From the NCBI GenBank assembly GCA_910588745.1, contig CAJURK010000024.1:1-42886 (forward strand): a stretch of DNA of 42,886 nt, written 5' to 3'. Shown here in pieces: positions 25,701 through 33,611 of the stretch. Every line of letters starts with the position of its first letter. Position 1 is the first letter of the stretch. The position numbers and the translations under genes were made by a program. The DNA is from an uncultured Dorea sp. Its GTDB lineage: Bacteria; Bacillota; Clostridia; Lachnospirales; Lachnospiraceae. The notes under the pieces were generated by a model, which was given only the letters and a program-made list of their open reading frames with translations, searched no databases and was not told where the DNA came from.

Positions 25701-26665
25701 GTGATGGTTCCGTCTTGTTCTTTCTGTTCCAGCGCCGCCTTCTGCTGTTCTAACAATTCCCGATTCGCATACAGTTCCTCCAGGTTGCCAAGCTGTGTAT
25801 TCGCCGCCGCTTTTGATGTCTGCAGTATAGCCAGGCTCTGATCGAGAGCTGTTTCACTCACCGTCAGTTCCGCCATCTTTTCCGTAATCTCAAGCTGCGC
25901 CTGCTTTAACTCTTCCGCTTTCTTCGACATCTCGGCTTCTGCCTGGCCAAGCTGCGCCGCCGCCTGGGACTGGCCCGCCTCAAGCTGCGCTTTTCCATTT
26001 TCCACCTGAGCCTTTGCTTCTGCCAGCGCGGCGCCCGCCTCTTCAAACTTCCGGTCCAGCTCCGCCGTCACCTCATCGCTCAATTCTTCCACTTTTTTGC
26101 CGTTAACCGTTATCTCGACGGTTTCCTCAATGCTTCCGATCGCCGTCACGGAAGCAACCCCTTCTAAACTCTCAATTTCCGGTATTACCTGCTCCTTAAT
26201 CAGCTTACTCGTCTTAGCCGGCGTCCCCTCTTCTGCGCTGACTCCGGCAATCAGCACCGGCATCATACTGGGATTCAACTTTAAAATCAGCGGATTGCCT
26301 ACTCCTTCCGGCCAATAGCCCTTGATCTGATCCAGGCTCTCCCGCATCTCAATCGTCGCCGAGTCCATATTTGCCGTCTGTTCAAATTCCATCATGACCA
26401 TAGAAGCATTCTCGCTGGAGGTGGACTGAATGTTCTTAATATTACTGATGGTCGCCATGCTCTGTTCCACGGGCCTGGTCACCGTTGTCTCAACTTCTTC
26501 CGGACTTGCTCCCGGATATGTAGTCATTACGATAGCATAAGGCATATTCATATCCGGAAGAAGATCCACCGTCATGTTTGTAAAGGTTACATAGCCGAGA
26601 ATCATTATCAGAACTACGCCAACAATAACCGTATACGGCCTTTTTACACTAAATTTTGATAACAT
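22760..26665 (-). CDS. RND-family efflux permease with large inserted coiled coil
   Basis: A 1301-residue member of the AcrB/HAE-RND superfamily. Residues 1-30 form the first membrane span (KRPYTVIVGVVLIMILGY), with the family motif DLLPDMNMPYAIVMTTYPGASPEEVE after it. Further motifs are GVGMLVDNSIVVIENIYR and VMLSGVIVNNGIVFVDYTNQ. The normal members have about 1020-1050 residues; here a stretch at about 193-440 (25346-26089) is an Ala/Gln/Glu-rich coiled coil lying in the outer porter domain. The gene has no adjacent membrane-fusion partner or outer-membrane channel, as expected in a single-membrane bacterium. Ribosome site GAGGAATGCGGT precedes the ATG. The substrate is unknown. Confidence 0.9.
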   Translation of the reverse strand: MLSKFSVKRPYTVIVGVVLIMILGYVTFTNMTVDLLPDMNMPYAIVMTTYPGASPEEVETTVTRPVEQSMATISNIKNIQSTSSENASMVMMEFEQTANMDSATIEMRESLDQIKGYWPEGVGNPLILKLNPSMMPVLIAGVSAEEGTPAKTSKLIKEQVIPEIESLEGVASVTAIGSIEETVEITVNGKKVEELSDEVTAELDRKFEEAGAALAEAKAQVENGKAQLEAGQSQAAAQLGQAEAEMSKKAEELKQAQLEITEKMAELTVSETALDQSLAILQTSKAAANTQLGNLEELYANRELLEQQKAALEQKEQDGTITPEEQEALVQIRLNLELLQNYDTTKAALEQGIAELEAQEQTLLASKQQLTDGKSQLETIQQQVNTGALTLAEARGQMAAAQVQATLGLSSGGTQLAVGESAIAQQEAQMEAAKEEAYAGADMDGVLNVEMMQTLLTAQNFAMPAGYVKEEGISYLVRVGDKFKDIDDIKGLVLLDMEGMDPVRLSDVADVRLVNNADETYAKLNGETAMMLSIQKQTGYSTGDVSDRVLEKLEKLGKDKELGVKTVTLMDQGVYIDLVVNSVLQNLVYGAVLAIVILLVFLRSVKSTLVIACSIPISILTALVSMYFSGITLNVISLSGLALGVGMLVDNSIVVIENIYRMRNEEGASAKDAAIQGAKQVAGAIAASTLTTICVFAPIIFTEGITRQLFVDMGLTIAYSLLASLLVALTVVPMMSAGLLKKTQAGETRVMARVKEGYGKLIVLALRMKSVVLLGALAILIVSAKLAISRGTEFMPSMESTEVSMTLEMEKGSTMEETAAVADEVVERVGKLEDMEDLGAMIGNTSMLSTESDTETAQFYGITKEKPKLNNAELKKEIERVTKDLDGELTVNLSSMDMSALGNSGIVIQVKGKELDTLQKVAGEVKEIAEGVKGTQNVTDGTEDNNEELRVIVDKAKAMSHGLTVAQVYQEISGHISEARSITALSTDTDEYDIYVADDSARTMTRESIRNMKVTATGQDGAKKEVKLADIASFEDASGLQAISRINQNRVMSVSAEIKDGDNIGLVSERIKKELDQYEVPEGYEIEMAGEDETINEAMGEVMKMLALALVFMYLIMVAQFQSLKSPFIIMFTVPLAFTGGFLGLWVTGSAVSVISMVGFVMLSGVIVNNGIVFVDYTNQLIREGMPQREALAEAGRTRLRPIVMTALTTILGLSTMAVGVGMGADMARPMAVVTIGGLLYGTLLTLFVVPCIYDLFHRNGFWKKRKESVRAGVDENGFLDDNREREKPESFVDIVDETEE

Positions 26666-26866
26666 ACCGCATTCCTCTTTTTCTATTTTATTTTATATTA
26701 CTATATTACTTTCTGATTACAGTTCCGACACCCGGCCGGAACCGTAACGTTTTCTGCACAAGAATAGATAAAGCATATCATTTTATACTTTAAATATCAA
26801 TGATTCCGGGATATAATATAATGACATAATTATTTTTTTAATAGAAATTTTAGAAAGGAGTACGCT

Positions 26867-27601
26867 ATGCGCCAGAAATATATTCTTGTTACAGGCTCTT
26901 CCCGGGGAATCGGAAAAGCGATCGCTCTAAAATTCGCCTCCAAAGGCTTTCACGTATTTTTGAACTGCCGCCGCTCCCTGACGCAGCTTTCACAGGTTCG
27001 GGACACAATTCTTGCTATGAACCCCGGCGGATGCACACTGGTTCCCGGCGATGCCGGAAATCCGGAAGACGTGAGACGTATATTCGACACCGCACATTCC
27101 CTCTGTCCGGCTCTGGATGTACTGATAAACAACGCCGGAATCAGCCATACCGGACTTCTCATTGACATGACAGACGCCCAGTGGGAATCCCTGCTTGCCG
27201 CCAACCTGTCCTCTGCTTTTTACTGCTCCAGGGAAGCCTTAAGGCATATGGTTCCTGAAAAATCAGGACGCATCATCAATATTTCCTCCATGTGGGGAAC
27301 ATGCGGCGCTTCCTGCGAAGCCGCCTACTCTGCCGTAAAATCCGGCATGAACGGTCTGACCCGGGCGCTTGCCAAAGAATACGCCCCAAGCCATATTGCC
27401 GTCAACGCGATTGCCTGCGGAGTCATTGATACGGTAATGAACGAACATCTGTCCCCGGATGAACAAGCCTCCCTGGCATACGAAATTCCTGCCGGCCGTT
27501 TCGGAACACCGGAGGAAGTCGCGGAACTTGCCTGGAAAATTGCCGGCAGCCCTGTATATATGACCGGACAGGTCATAGGAATAGACGGAGGGTATATCTG
27601 A
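26867..27601 (+). CDS. Short-chain dehydrogenase/reductase, FabG/YmfI-like
   Basis: A 244-residue SDR. The cofactor motif TGSSRGIG is at 9-16, NNAG at 88-91, and Ser141, Tyr154 and Lys158 complete the active site; GQVIGIDGG closes the C-terminus. Its ISSMWGTCGASCEAAYSAVK segment resembles both FabG (3-oxoacyl-ACP reductase) and YmfI (the EF-P 5-aminopentanone reductase of Firmicutes), and it has no fatty-acid or efp genes beside it to decide. A strong GAAAGGAG site lies 6-8 nt before the ATG. It stands alone on the plus strand between minus-strand genes. Confidence 0.85.
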   Translation: MRQKYILVTGSSRGIGKAIALKFASKGFHVFLNCRRSLTQLSQVRDTILAMNPGGCTLVPGDAGNPEDVRRIFDTAHSLCPALDVLINNAGISHTGLLIDMTDAQWESLLAANLSSAFYCSREALRHMVPEKSGRIINISSMWGTCGASCEAAYSAVKSGMNGLTRALAKEYAPSHIAVNAIACGVIDTVMNEHLSPDEQASLAYEIPAGRFGTPEEVAELAWKIAGSPVYMTGQVIGIDGGYI

Positions 27602-27630
27602 ACCGCCAGATATACCCTCCTGTTTTCGGC
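27587..27630 (+). terminator. Terminator overlapping the SDR stop codon
   Basis: A perfect 14-bp stem (27587-27600 with 27607-27620) with a 6-nt loop containing the stop codon, followed by TGTTTTC. The hairpin begins inside the last codons of the gene. It also faces the minus-strand isochorismatase gene and may serve both. Confidence 0.8.
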
Positions 27631-27657
27631 AAGCCCGCAATCATCCAGGCTTTTCCA

Positions 27658-28188
27658 TTATTTTATAAGTTTTAATATTTCTTTAAACTGCGGCGTTCCG
27701 GCCTCTTTCAGCAATTCAAACAGAACCGCTTCACAGGTGGTAAGCAGCGCCCCTTCCTGTTCGGCGCGTTTTACCGCCGTTTTATAATCCAATTCTTTTC
27801 TGCTGCCAATACAGTCCGTTACTAACACCGGAACATATCCCCCTGCCGCTAAATCTATCACCGTCTGCAGTACGCAGCAGTGTGCTTCCATACCGCATAC
27901 AAGAATATACTTCTTATCCCGGATCAAAGGTTCTGCCGCACGAAACCCGCTGAACGTAATCTTTTCCAGAAAATCATTTTCCCCGGAAGCCTCCCATATT
28001 GCCGGAACCGACATTCCAAGTCCCTTCGTATTCTGCTGGGTCACAATCATAGGCACCTTAAGGATCCTCAATCCCGCCAGCAGTATCCAAACCTGTCTCA
28101 TAAGTTCTTCATGCTCGGCAACCGCCGGCGCCAGTCTTTCCTGAAAATCAATTACAAGCGCCGCCGTCTCTTCTCTTTCTATCCGCAT
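27658..28188 (-). CDS. Isochorismatase-family cysteine hydrolase
   Basis: A 176-residue hydrolase of the isochorismatase superfamily, whose members cleave amides such as nicotinamide, ureidoacrylate or isochorismate. The nucleophile-region motif VCGMEAHCCVLQT (Cys) and the Asp of VIDFQERLAPAV are present; the Lys of the triad is likely in the KITFSGF stretch. The start at 28188 overlaps the end of the exonuclease gene by a few bases with GGAG about 10 nt upstream. The substrate is not known; it resembles YcaC-like members by general layout. Confidence 0.85.
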   Translation of the reverse strand: MRIEREETAALVIDFQERLAPAVAEHEELMRQVWILLAGLRILKVPMIVTQQNTKGLGMSVPAIWEASGENDFLEKITFSGFRAAEPLIRDKKYILVCGMEAHCCVLQTVIDLAAGGYVPVLVTDCIGSRKELDYKTAVKRAEQEGALLTTCEAVLFELLKEAGTPQFKEILKLIK

Positions 28189-28189
28189 C

Positions 28190-28942
28190 TTATTGAATCT
28201 CCAGCGATATCGGACAATGATCGGAACCATAAATATCCGTTAAAATCTCTGCGCCCGTAAGCCTGCCCTTTAGCGCTTCAGACACACAGAAATAATCAAT
28301 CCGCCAGCCGGCGTTTTTAGCCCTTGCGCTAAACCTGTAAGACCACCAGGAATAAATTCCTTCCGCATCCGGATAAAAATACCGGAACGTATCTATAAAT
28401 CCCGCATCCAGAAGCTCTGTAAATTTTCCTCTTTCCTCATCGGTAAACCCTGCATTCTTCCGATTTGTCTTTGGATTTTTCAGGTCAATTTCTTTATGGG
28501 CCACATTCAGGTCTCCACAGAATATTACCGGCTTCTTCTCTTCAAGCTTCTTTAAATAAGCCAGAAAATCCGTCTCCCACTGCATTCGGTAGGGAAGTCT
28601 TGCCAGTTCGTTCTGGGAATTGGGCGTATATACCGTGATAAAATAATAGTCCTCAAACTCCAGGGTAATTACTCTTCCCTCTTTGTCATGCTCTTCCACG
28701 CCAATACCATATGCTACGCCGACGGGTTCTCTTTTGGTAAATACCGCCGTGCCGGAATACCCTTTCCGCTCCGCATAATTCCAATATTGGCAATACCCGG
28801 GCAGCTCTAACTCAAGCTGCCCCGCCTGCATTTTACTCTCCTGAATGCAGAATATATCCGCATCCAGTTCATGAAACACATCTAGAAATCCTTTCTGCAC
28901 ACAGGCCCGGATTCCATTTACATTCCAAGAAACAAATTTCAC
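28190..28942 (-). CDS. xth: Exodeoxyribonuclease III
   Basis: A 250-residue AP endonuclease / 3'-5' exonuclease of base-excision repair. The metal-binding Asn of SWNVNGIRA, Glu of CIQESKM, the catalytic pair in GDLNVAH and the C-terminal GSDHCPI are all present. Length and sequence follow the ExoA/Xth family of Firmicutes. It is translationally joined to the isochorismatase-type gene, which is a chance neighbour as far as function goes. Naming it xth rather than exoA follows common usage. Confidence 0.95.
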   Translation of the reverse strand: MKFVSWNVNGIRACVQKGFLDVFHELDADIFCIQESKMQAGQLELELPGYCQYWNYAERKGYSGTAVFTKREPVGVAYGIGVEEHDKEGRVITLEFEDYYFITVYTPNSQNELARLPYRMQWETDFLAYLKKLEEKKPVIFCGDLNVAHKEIDLKNPKTNRKNAGFTDEERGKFTELLDAGFIDTFRYFYPDAEGIYSWWSYRFSARAKNAGWRIDYFCVSEALKGRLTGAEILTDIYGSDHCPISLEIQ

Positions 28943-29012
28943 TCTTAATCCTCCATCTTATCTGTTCGCCTCACGCCGCTGTCAGACGCCTCCTATCTGC
29001 CGTACAGATCAA

Positions 29013-30803
29013 TTAAATTAAATATATCTCTCCATTGATTAGTCTTGCATTGCAGGAACTGGTTTCCTGCGTCACCTGAAGCGTCTCTTTTCCAATCGTA
29101 AGCGATACGCCCGGATGGATGATGCCGCATTTCAGCCGGCAGCCGCCCTGCTCTTCCAGCTTTTCTTTGATTTTTTCCTTTTCCTTTTCAAATTGTCCAA
29201 GCTTCATTCTGTTCACGGATAAATCCAGCCGTATCTTCCCCATACGCTTCGCCTTGGCCGGGCTGTCCGGCTGGCGCTCAAGCTTCTCCATCTCTTCTTC
29301 CATGTCCGCAATGCTGTCAAGAAGACTTGCCTTGTCAAAATCTGCGCAGGGCTGACCGCCCAGAATGATGCTGGTATTGTTCCGAGACTTAGAACCCACA
29401 ATATTCGCCTTAATTCCCCGCGCAGCCCGGATCCTGCCGCCAATAATCGCCCCGCGGCCTGAAGTAACCTGAACTTCCCCATCGCAGTAAACATCGCTGT
29501 GAAGAATACAGTCCGTAATAATATTTCCTCTGGCATGCACGATTCCGTGTTCCAAATATTTACTATAGATGTTTCGGTTGGCCCGGATAATCGCTTCCTG
29601 ATCCCCTACGATTCCCTTCGCAATCACCAAGTCGCCTCCGGCTTCCACCGTACCGGCTTCTACCACGCCGTCTACCGTAATATTCCCCATAGATTTCACC
29701 TGAAATCCGCTGAGTACATCGCCGCGGATATGCACGTCTCCTACAAAGTTAATATTTCCGGTGGAATAATCTACGTTGTTCTCCACATCCATCGTAGGCT
29801 TGATCTGAAATGCGCGTCCGCTAAACTCCACCCGGCCGCTCCTGGATGCCAAAAGTTTGCTTCCATCCTCGCTAATAATCGTATTCTGTCCCTTCGGGAT
29901 AGTCGCCGCTTTTCCGTCCTTGCCCGGAATCTCCTTATCCAGGACAGTTCTTCCCGGAACTGCTTTGGTGGGCGGAACTGCCTCGCAGATTAACGCGCCC
30001 TCCTCCGCGCTCTGAACTAGATTCAAAGATGCATAATCCACCCGGTCGCGTTCATCCACTTCTACCTGTCTTTGCATGGAACGCTTAAAATAATCCACAA
30101 TATAACCGTCCTTACCCTGAACTACCGGTCTGCCTTTTGCCGCCGCACACAGACGGAAATACCGATTCCTCTCTCCCGGCAGCTTATTCAGGAGTCCCTC
30201 GTCCACTCCAAAAGCAACGCCGTTATCTTTCAGCGCCTGTTCCAGCGCCTGTCGATCTATCTCGCGTCCTTTTCCTACCGGTGGGAACACCATAAGCCAT
30301 GCTTTCATCTTATCGGCAGATATAAAAACAAACGGCTGTGCGTCCAGTTCTATCTCCGGTTCTTCCTGCTGCAATTCGGCTTCTTCTGCTAAAAGTTCTG
30401 ACGTCGCGTCCGAAGCCTTTGTTCCTGCTGGTTCCTCTTCTTTCTTCTTCGGAATCGCCTTCTTAACCCGCGCGTCGGACTCAGCCGTAATTTTCTTATA
30501 TAAACGATCCAGTTCCCCCTCTACCTTATTCAAGGGTAAATCCTCGCAGCCGTCCAATCTCAGCCAGGGCGCCGGCAGCCCTCCTGCCTGTTCTTCCCGC
30601 AAATCATACAGCCTGTTTAGCGAATGATCCATGGGCAGCTCCAGTTCATTCACCGCAATCTGCGGCGTCGATTCCTCTTTTTCCTTTTCCGCATCCATTG
30701 CCTGCTGAACGTTTATGTCCGATTTTTCCTGTGTCTCGTCTTCCATGCCGTCTTCTGTCCGCAAACCAAACAGCTTTGCCAAAATTGAATCGCTAAATTT
30801 CAT
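29013..30803 (-). CDS. FapA / DUF342 family protein
   Basis: A 596-residue protein. The C-terminal half (about residues 260-490) is a run of glycine-rich short beta strands (GNINFVGDVHIRGDVLSGFQ, GNITVDGVVEAGTVEAGGDL), the right-handed beta-helix of the DUF342 (FapA, flagellar assembly protein A) family. A long helical coiled coil (about 500-560) follows. The N-terminal 200 residues are charged and low-complexity. I took the ATG at 30803 because GGGAGGGGCGAGG precedes it; an earlier in-frame ATG exists 30 bp upstream. Function is not established; flagellar or surface-polymer roles have been proposed for relatives. Confidence 0.82.
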   Translation of the reverse strand: MKFSDSILAKLFGLRTEDGMEDETQEKSDINVQQAMDAEKEKEESTPQIAVNELELPMDHSLNRLYDLREEQAGGLPAPWLRLDGCEDLPLNKVEGELDRLYKKITAESDARVKKAIPKKKEEEPAGTKASDATSELLAEEAELQQEEPEIELDAQPFVFISADKMKAWLMVFPPVGKGREIDRQALEQALKDNGVAFGVDEGLLNKLPGERNRYFRLCAAAKGRPVVQGKDGYIVDYFKRSMQRQVEVDERDRVDYASLNLVQSAEEGALICEAVPPTKAVPGRTVLDKEIPGKDGKAATIPKGQNTIISEDGSKLLASRSGRVEFSGRAFQIKPTMDVENNVDYSTGNINFVGDVHIRGDVLSGFQVKSMGNITVDGVVEAGTVEAGGDLVIAKGIVGDQEAIIRANRNIYSKYLEHGIVHARGNIITDCILHSDVYCDGEVQVTSGRGAIIGGRIRAARGIKANIVGSKSRNNTSIILGGQPCADFDKASLLDSIADMEEEMEKLERQPDSPAKAKRMGKIRLDLSVNRMKLGQFEKEKEKIKEKLEEQGGCRLKCGIIHPGVSLTIGKETLQVTQETSSCNARLINGEIYLI

Positions 30804-30859
30804 ACCCTCGCCCCTCCCTCTCTTATCCTTCATCAGTTCTGTCGCTCTATTATAGTATC

Positions 30860-30888
30860 ATTGTATCCTTTTCGGAAACGATTGACAA
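30860..30888 (-). promoter_or_regulatory. Sigma-A promoter of the FapA-family gene
   Basis: On the minus strand TTGTCA (30883-30888), 17 bp, TACAAT (30860-30865), about 57 bp upstream of the start at 30803. Confidence 0.7.
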
Positions 30889-30941
30889 GGTATAGTTTAT
30901 GGAAATGCCAGTGCAAACATCAACCCTGGCTCGAACAATGA

Positions 30942-31676
30942 CTAATAATAAACTTTCCTTAAAAAAAGTCCCCGCGCCGGCGCAAGAAATCCTGCCTGGC
31001 TCCTGTCCCGGGCTTCGATTAGCGCCGGAATCTCCCTGACGTCGCGTTTACCGTCGCCAACTTCGATCAGAGTTCCGGTAAGTATCCGCACCATATGATA
31101 CAGAAAACCAGAACCATAATAAGTAATCCGAATCTTTTCCCCCGCCCTGACTACTTTAATGCTGTAGATTCTTCGGACGGTATCCTTTGTCTCCCTGTTA
31201 TCTGTAAAACTGCTGAAATCCTTTACGCCGGTCAGATATTCCGCCGCGTCCCGCATGGCCTCAATATCCAATTTCTCCGGATAATGATAGCAATATCTCC
31301 TGGAAAATACATCCGGTTTCTCCCGGCAGTCTATATAATATTCATATTTCTTGCCTTTTGCGCTCTTTCTTGCATGAAAACCATTCCTGGCAAGTTCAAT
31401 CCTAATAATCCTGATATCCTCCGGCAGCGACCGATTCAGCGCGTCTTTTAAATCCTCTGTATCATACAGCTTGGACAGCGTAACGCTTGCCACCTGCCCT
31501 CTTGCGTGAACCCCGCTGTCTGTTCTTCCTGAACCGTCCACCTGCACCCGGTAACCGACCATCCGTCCCAACGTCCATTCCAAGATATGCTGTATGGTAT
31601 TGTCTGTGGTGGCCTGTCTCTGCCACCCCTGGTACCTGCTGCCTTCATAGGAAATTGTCATTTTATAAGTTCTCAT
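30942..31676 (-). CDS. truA: tRNA pseudouridine(38-40) synthase
   Basis: A 244-residue pseudouridine synthase that modifies positions 38-40 of the anticodon arm. The catalytic Asp is in GRTDSGVHARGQVA, the family hallmark; YHYPEKLDI and YHMVRILTGTLIEVGDGKR are conserved too. Length is typical. The gene follows nrdR after a 16-nt gap, third in the ylmC-nrdR-truA cluster. Confidence 0.95.
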   Translation of the reverse strand: MRTYKMTISYEGSRYQGWQRQATTDNTIQHILEWTLGRMVGYRVQVDGSGRTDSGVHARGQVASVTLSKLYDTEDLKDALNRSLPEDIRIIRIELARNGFHARKSAKGKKYEYYIDCREKPDVFSRRYCYHYPEKLDIEAMRDAAEYLTGVKDFSSFTDNRETKDTVRRIYSIKVVRAGEKIRITYYGSGFLYHMVRILTGTLIEVGDGKRDVREIPALIEARDRSQAGFLAPARGLFLRKVYY

Positions 31677-31692
31677 ACTGCACTCCGTTCAT

Positions 31693-32145
31693 CTATCGAT
31701 CCAGAATTTTCTTAATCTCATCCATAAATGTATTTACATCTTTAAACTCTCTGTAGATTGACGCAAACCGGACATAAGCAACCGCGTCAAGACTCTGAAG
31801 TTCCTCCATGACAATTTCTCCGATGATATGGCTTGGAATCTCTTTCTCCTCCAGACTGAATATCTTAATCTCAATCCGTTCAACCGTCTTCTGGATCTCC
31901 TCCGCCGGAACCGGACGCTTATAGCAGGCGCGGATGATTCCCCGTTCAATCTTTCCCCGGCTGTACTGCTCCCGATTGTTATCCTTCTTAATAATAATCA
32001 GCGGAATCGTCTCTACTTTCTCGTAGGTAGTAAAACGTTTCCCACATTCATCACACGATCTTCTTCTCCGGATACAGCTATCGTCTTCCACTGGTCTGGA
32101 ATCGATAACCCTTGTATCCGGATGATTACAATATGGACATTTCAT
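31693..32145 (-). CDS. nrdR: Transcriptional repressor NrdR
   Basis: A 150-residue ATP-cone regulator of ribonucleotide reductase genes. The zinc ribbon (CPYCNHPDTRV...CDECGKRF) is at residues 3-35, followed by FTTYE and an ATP-cone domain (about 46-136). It senses ATP/dATP and binds NrdR boxes. Candidate boxes are found upstream of nrdD in this window at 40355-40403. Its place in the ylmC-nrdR-truA cluster gives it no direct link to nrd genes in the operon. Confidence 0.97.
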   Translation of the reverse strand: MKCPYCNHPDTRVIDSRPVEDDSCIRRRRSCDECGKRFTTYEKVETIPLIIIKKDNNREQYSRGKIERGIIRACYKRPVPAEEIQKTVERIEIKIFSLEEKEIPSHIIGEIVMEELQSLDAVAYVRFASIYREFKDVNTFMDEIKKILDR

Positions 32146-32173
32146 CTCTATTCTCCTTCTTCTCTTTTGGGCT

Positions 32174-32419
32174 TCAATGCTTCCTTTCCTCGTGTATCTC
32201 TACCAGAATAATATCCGGTCCAATCTGCTTGATACATTGAAAAGGAATCACATACTCGCCGTTCTCGCCAAACAGGAAACAGAATTTCCCGCCTTTTGGA
32301 ACTATGATCGCCTCAATGCATCCTTTACATTCATCAAATATAATATCCGTGACATAACCAATCTTACTGCAGTCGCAGGCATTAATCACTTCTTTTTTCT
32401 CAAATTCACATAGCCGCAT
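32174..32419 (-). CDS. YlmC/YmxH-type PRC-barrel sporulation protein
   Basis: An 81-residue beta-rich protein of the YlmC/YmxH family (PRC-barrel-like). It begins MRLCEFEKKEVINACDCSKIGYV and carries the stretch GGKFCFLFGENGEYVIPFQCI. In Bacillus such genes are part of the late forespore regulon, but their action is unknown. The ribosome site AGAGGTGAT precedes the ATG. It is the first gene of the ylmC-nrdR-truA cluster, with gaps of 28 and 16 nt. Confidence 0.85.
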   Translation of the reverse strand: MRLCEFEKKEVINACDCSKIGYVTDIIFDECKGCIEAIIVPKGGKFCFLFGENGEYVIPFQCIKQIGPDIILVEIHEERKH

Positions 32420-32502
32420 ATCATCACCTCTATCAATAATATATGCAGATGCGGCTCGACTGGGAATTTTCCTTTACAATATTTATATACAGACCCTGCC
32501 GG

Positions 32503-33432
32503 CTAACGGATCATTGTGCCTGTTTTTCCTTTTAGTCCGTCTATCAGCTTGTCATAAGAAGTAATCACTGCCTCTCTTCCTTTTCTTTTCTCAATAAACT
32601 CTACCGACGCCCGGAACTTAGGCAGCATATTGTACTCGCCAAAATGGCCTTCTTCCATGTACCGTTTTGCTTCTTCTATGGTAATCTCTCCAAGTTCCTC
32701 TTCATTCTCCTTTCCCCGGTTAATATACACCTTGTCTACGCTGGTAAGGATAATCAGTATATCCGCGTCAATCTCCTCTGCCAGCTTTCCTGCGGCTAAG
32801 TCTTTCTCTATCACTGCGCTTGCCCCCTTAAGGCGGTTGCCCTGCTGCATCACTGGAATGCCGCCTCCTCCGCAGGCAATCACCACCTGATCCGCATCCA
32901 TCAGCGCTTTGATCGCTTCAATCTCCACAATGCTTACCGGATTCGGCGCGGAAACTACTCGGCGAAAACCTTTCCCCGGCTCTTCTACCACATAATTCCC
33001 CTTTTTCCGCTCCGCCGCCGCATCTTCTGCGGACATATATCTTCCCAGCACCTTCGTAGGCGTGTAAAACGCTTCATCATAAGGATCCACCATCACCTGC
33101 GTCAGCACTGTACTGACCGTACGAAAAATCCCTCTGTCCAAGAGTTCCGTACGGATACCGTTCTGAAGGTCATATCCAATATATCCCTGACTCATAGCGG
33201 CGCACACCGACATCGGCGCCGCCGTATAATCCTGATGAACCTTTCCAAATTCGTTCATCGCCGTATGGATCATCCCCACCTGAGGGGCGTTGCTGTGTGT
33301 AATGGCCACCTGGAAACCTTCCTCTATCAAATCTGCAATCACCTTTGCCGAACGGCTGACTGCTTCCTTCTGCTCTGGAAGCGTCGTTCCAAGGGCTCTA
33401 TGTCCTAATGCTACTACTACTCTCTTCTTCAT
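32503..33432 (-). CDS. arcC: Carbamate kinase
   Basis: A 309-residue kinase that makes ATP from carbamoyl phosphate and ADP. The N-terminus KKRVVVALGHRALGTTLPEQ is the family signature, and the later stretch VIACGGGGIPV is also conserved. The ATG at 33432 is preceded by AAGGAG at 7 nt; a longer in-frame reading to 33603 overlaps the promoter. No arginine deiminase, ornithine carbamoyltransferase or purine catabolism genes are adjacent, so its pathway is unclear. It has its own promoter with a perfect inverted repeat just after it (33446-33464). Confidence 0.93.
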   Translation of the reverse strand: MKKRVVVALGHRALGTTLPEQKEAVSRSAKVIADLIEEGFQVAITHSNAPQVGMIHTAMNEFGKVHQDYTAAPMSVCAAMSQGYIGYDLQNGIRTELLDRGIFRTVSTVLTQVMVDPYDEAFYTPTKVLGRYMSAEDAAAERKKGNYVVEEPGKGFRRVVSAPNPVSIVEIEAIKALMDADQVVIACGGGGIPVMQQGNRLKGASAVIEKDLAAGKLAEEIDADILIILTSVDKVYINRGKENEEELGEITIEEAKRYMEEGHFGEYNMLPKFRASVEFIEKRKGREAVITSYDKLIDGLKGKTGTMIR

Positions 33433-33445
33433 CGTCCGTCTCCTT

Positions 33446-33464
33446 ATATTCTTTGCAAGAATAT
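33446..33464. promoter_or_regulatory. Perfect palindrome on the arcC promoter, candidate operator
   Basis: ATATTCTT-TGC-AAGAATAT, an 8-bp inverted repeat with a 3-nt centre. It lies between the -10 box (33469-33474) and the ribosome site, over the expected transcription start. It matches no operator that I can name. Confidence 0.55.
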
Positions 33465-33468
33465 TGCA

Positions 33469-33497
33469 ATTATAGCCTCTGCTATATGAAAAAGCAA
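33469..33497 (-). promoter_or_regulatory. Sigma-A promoter of arcC
   Basis: On the minus strand TTGCTT (33492-33497), 17 bp, TATAAT (33469-33474). The -10 is perfect consensus. Confidence 0.8.
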
Positions 33498-33611
33498 GCA
33501 TCCCTGCTATTATGTTCTGACTACTCACTGTTCTCTTCAGAAATATGCAGTCACTACAACGTATGTAAAAATATGCGGCCGCCTTCCTGACAAGCTGCCT
33601 CAAACTGCCGC

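Noticed and set aside
32503..33603. Carbamate kinase starting at 33603 (366 residues)
   Set aside because: The extra N-terminus would contain the -35 and -10 boxes and does not resemble the family.
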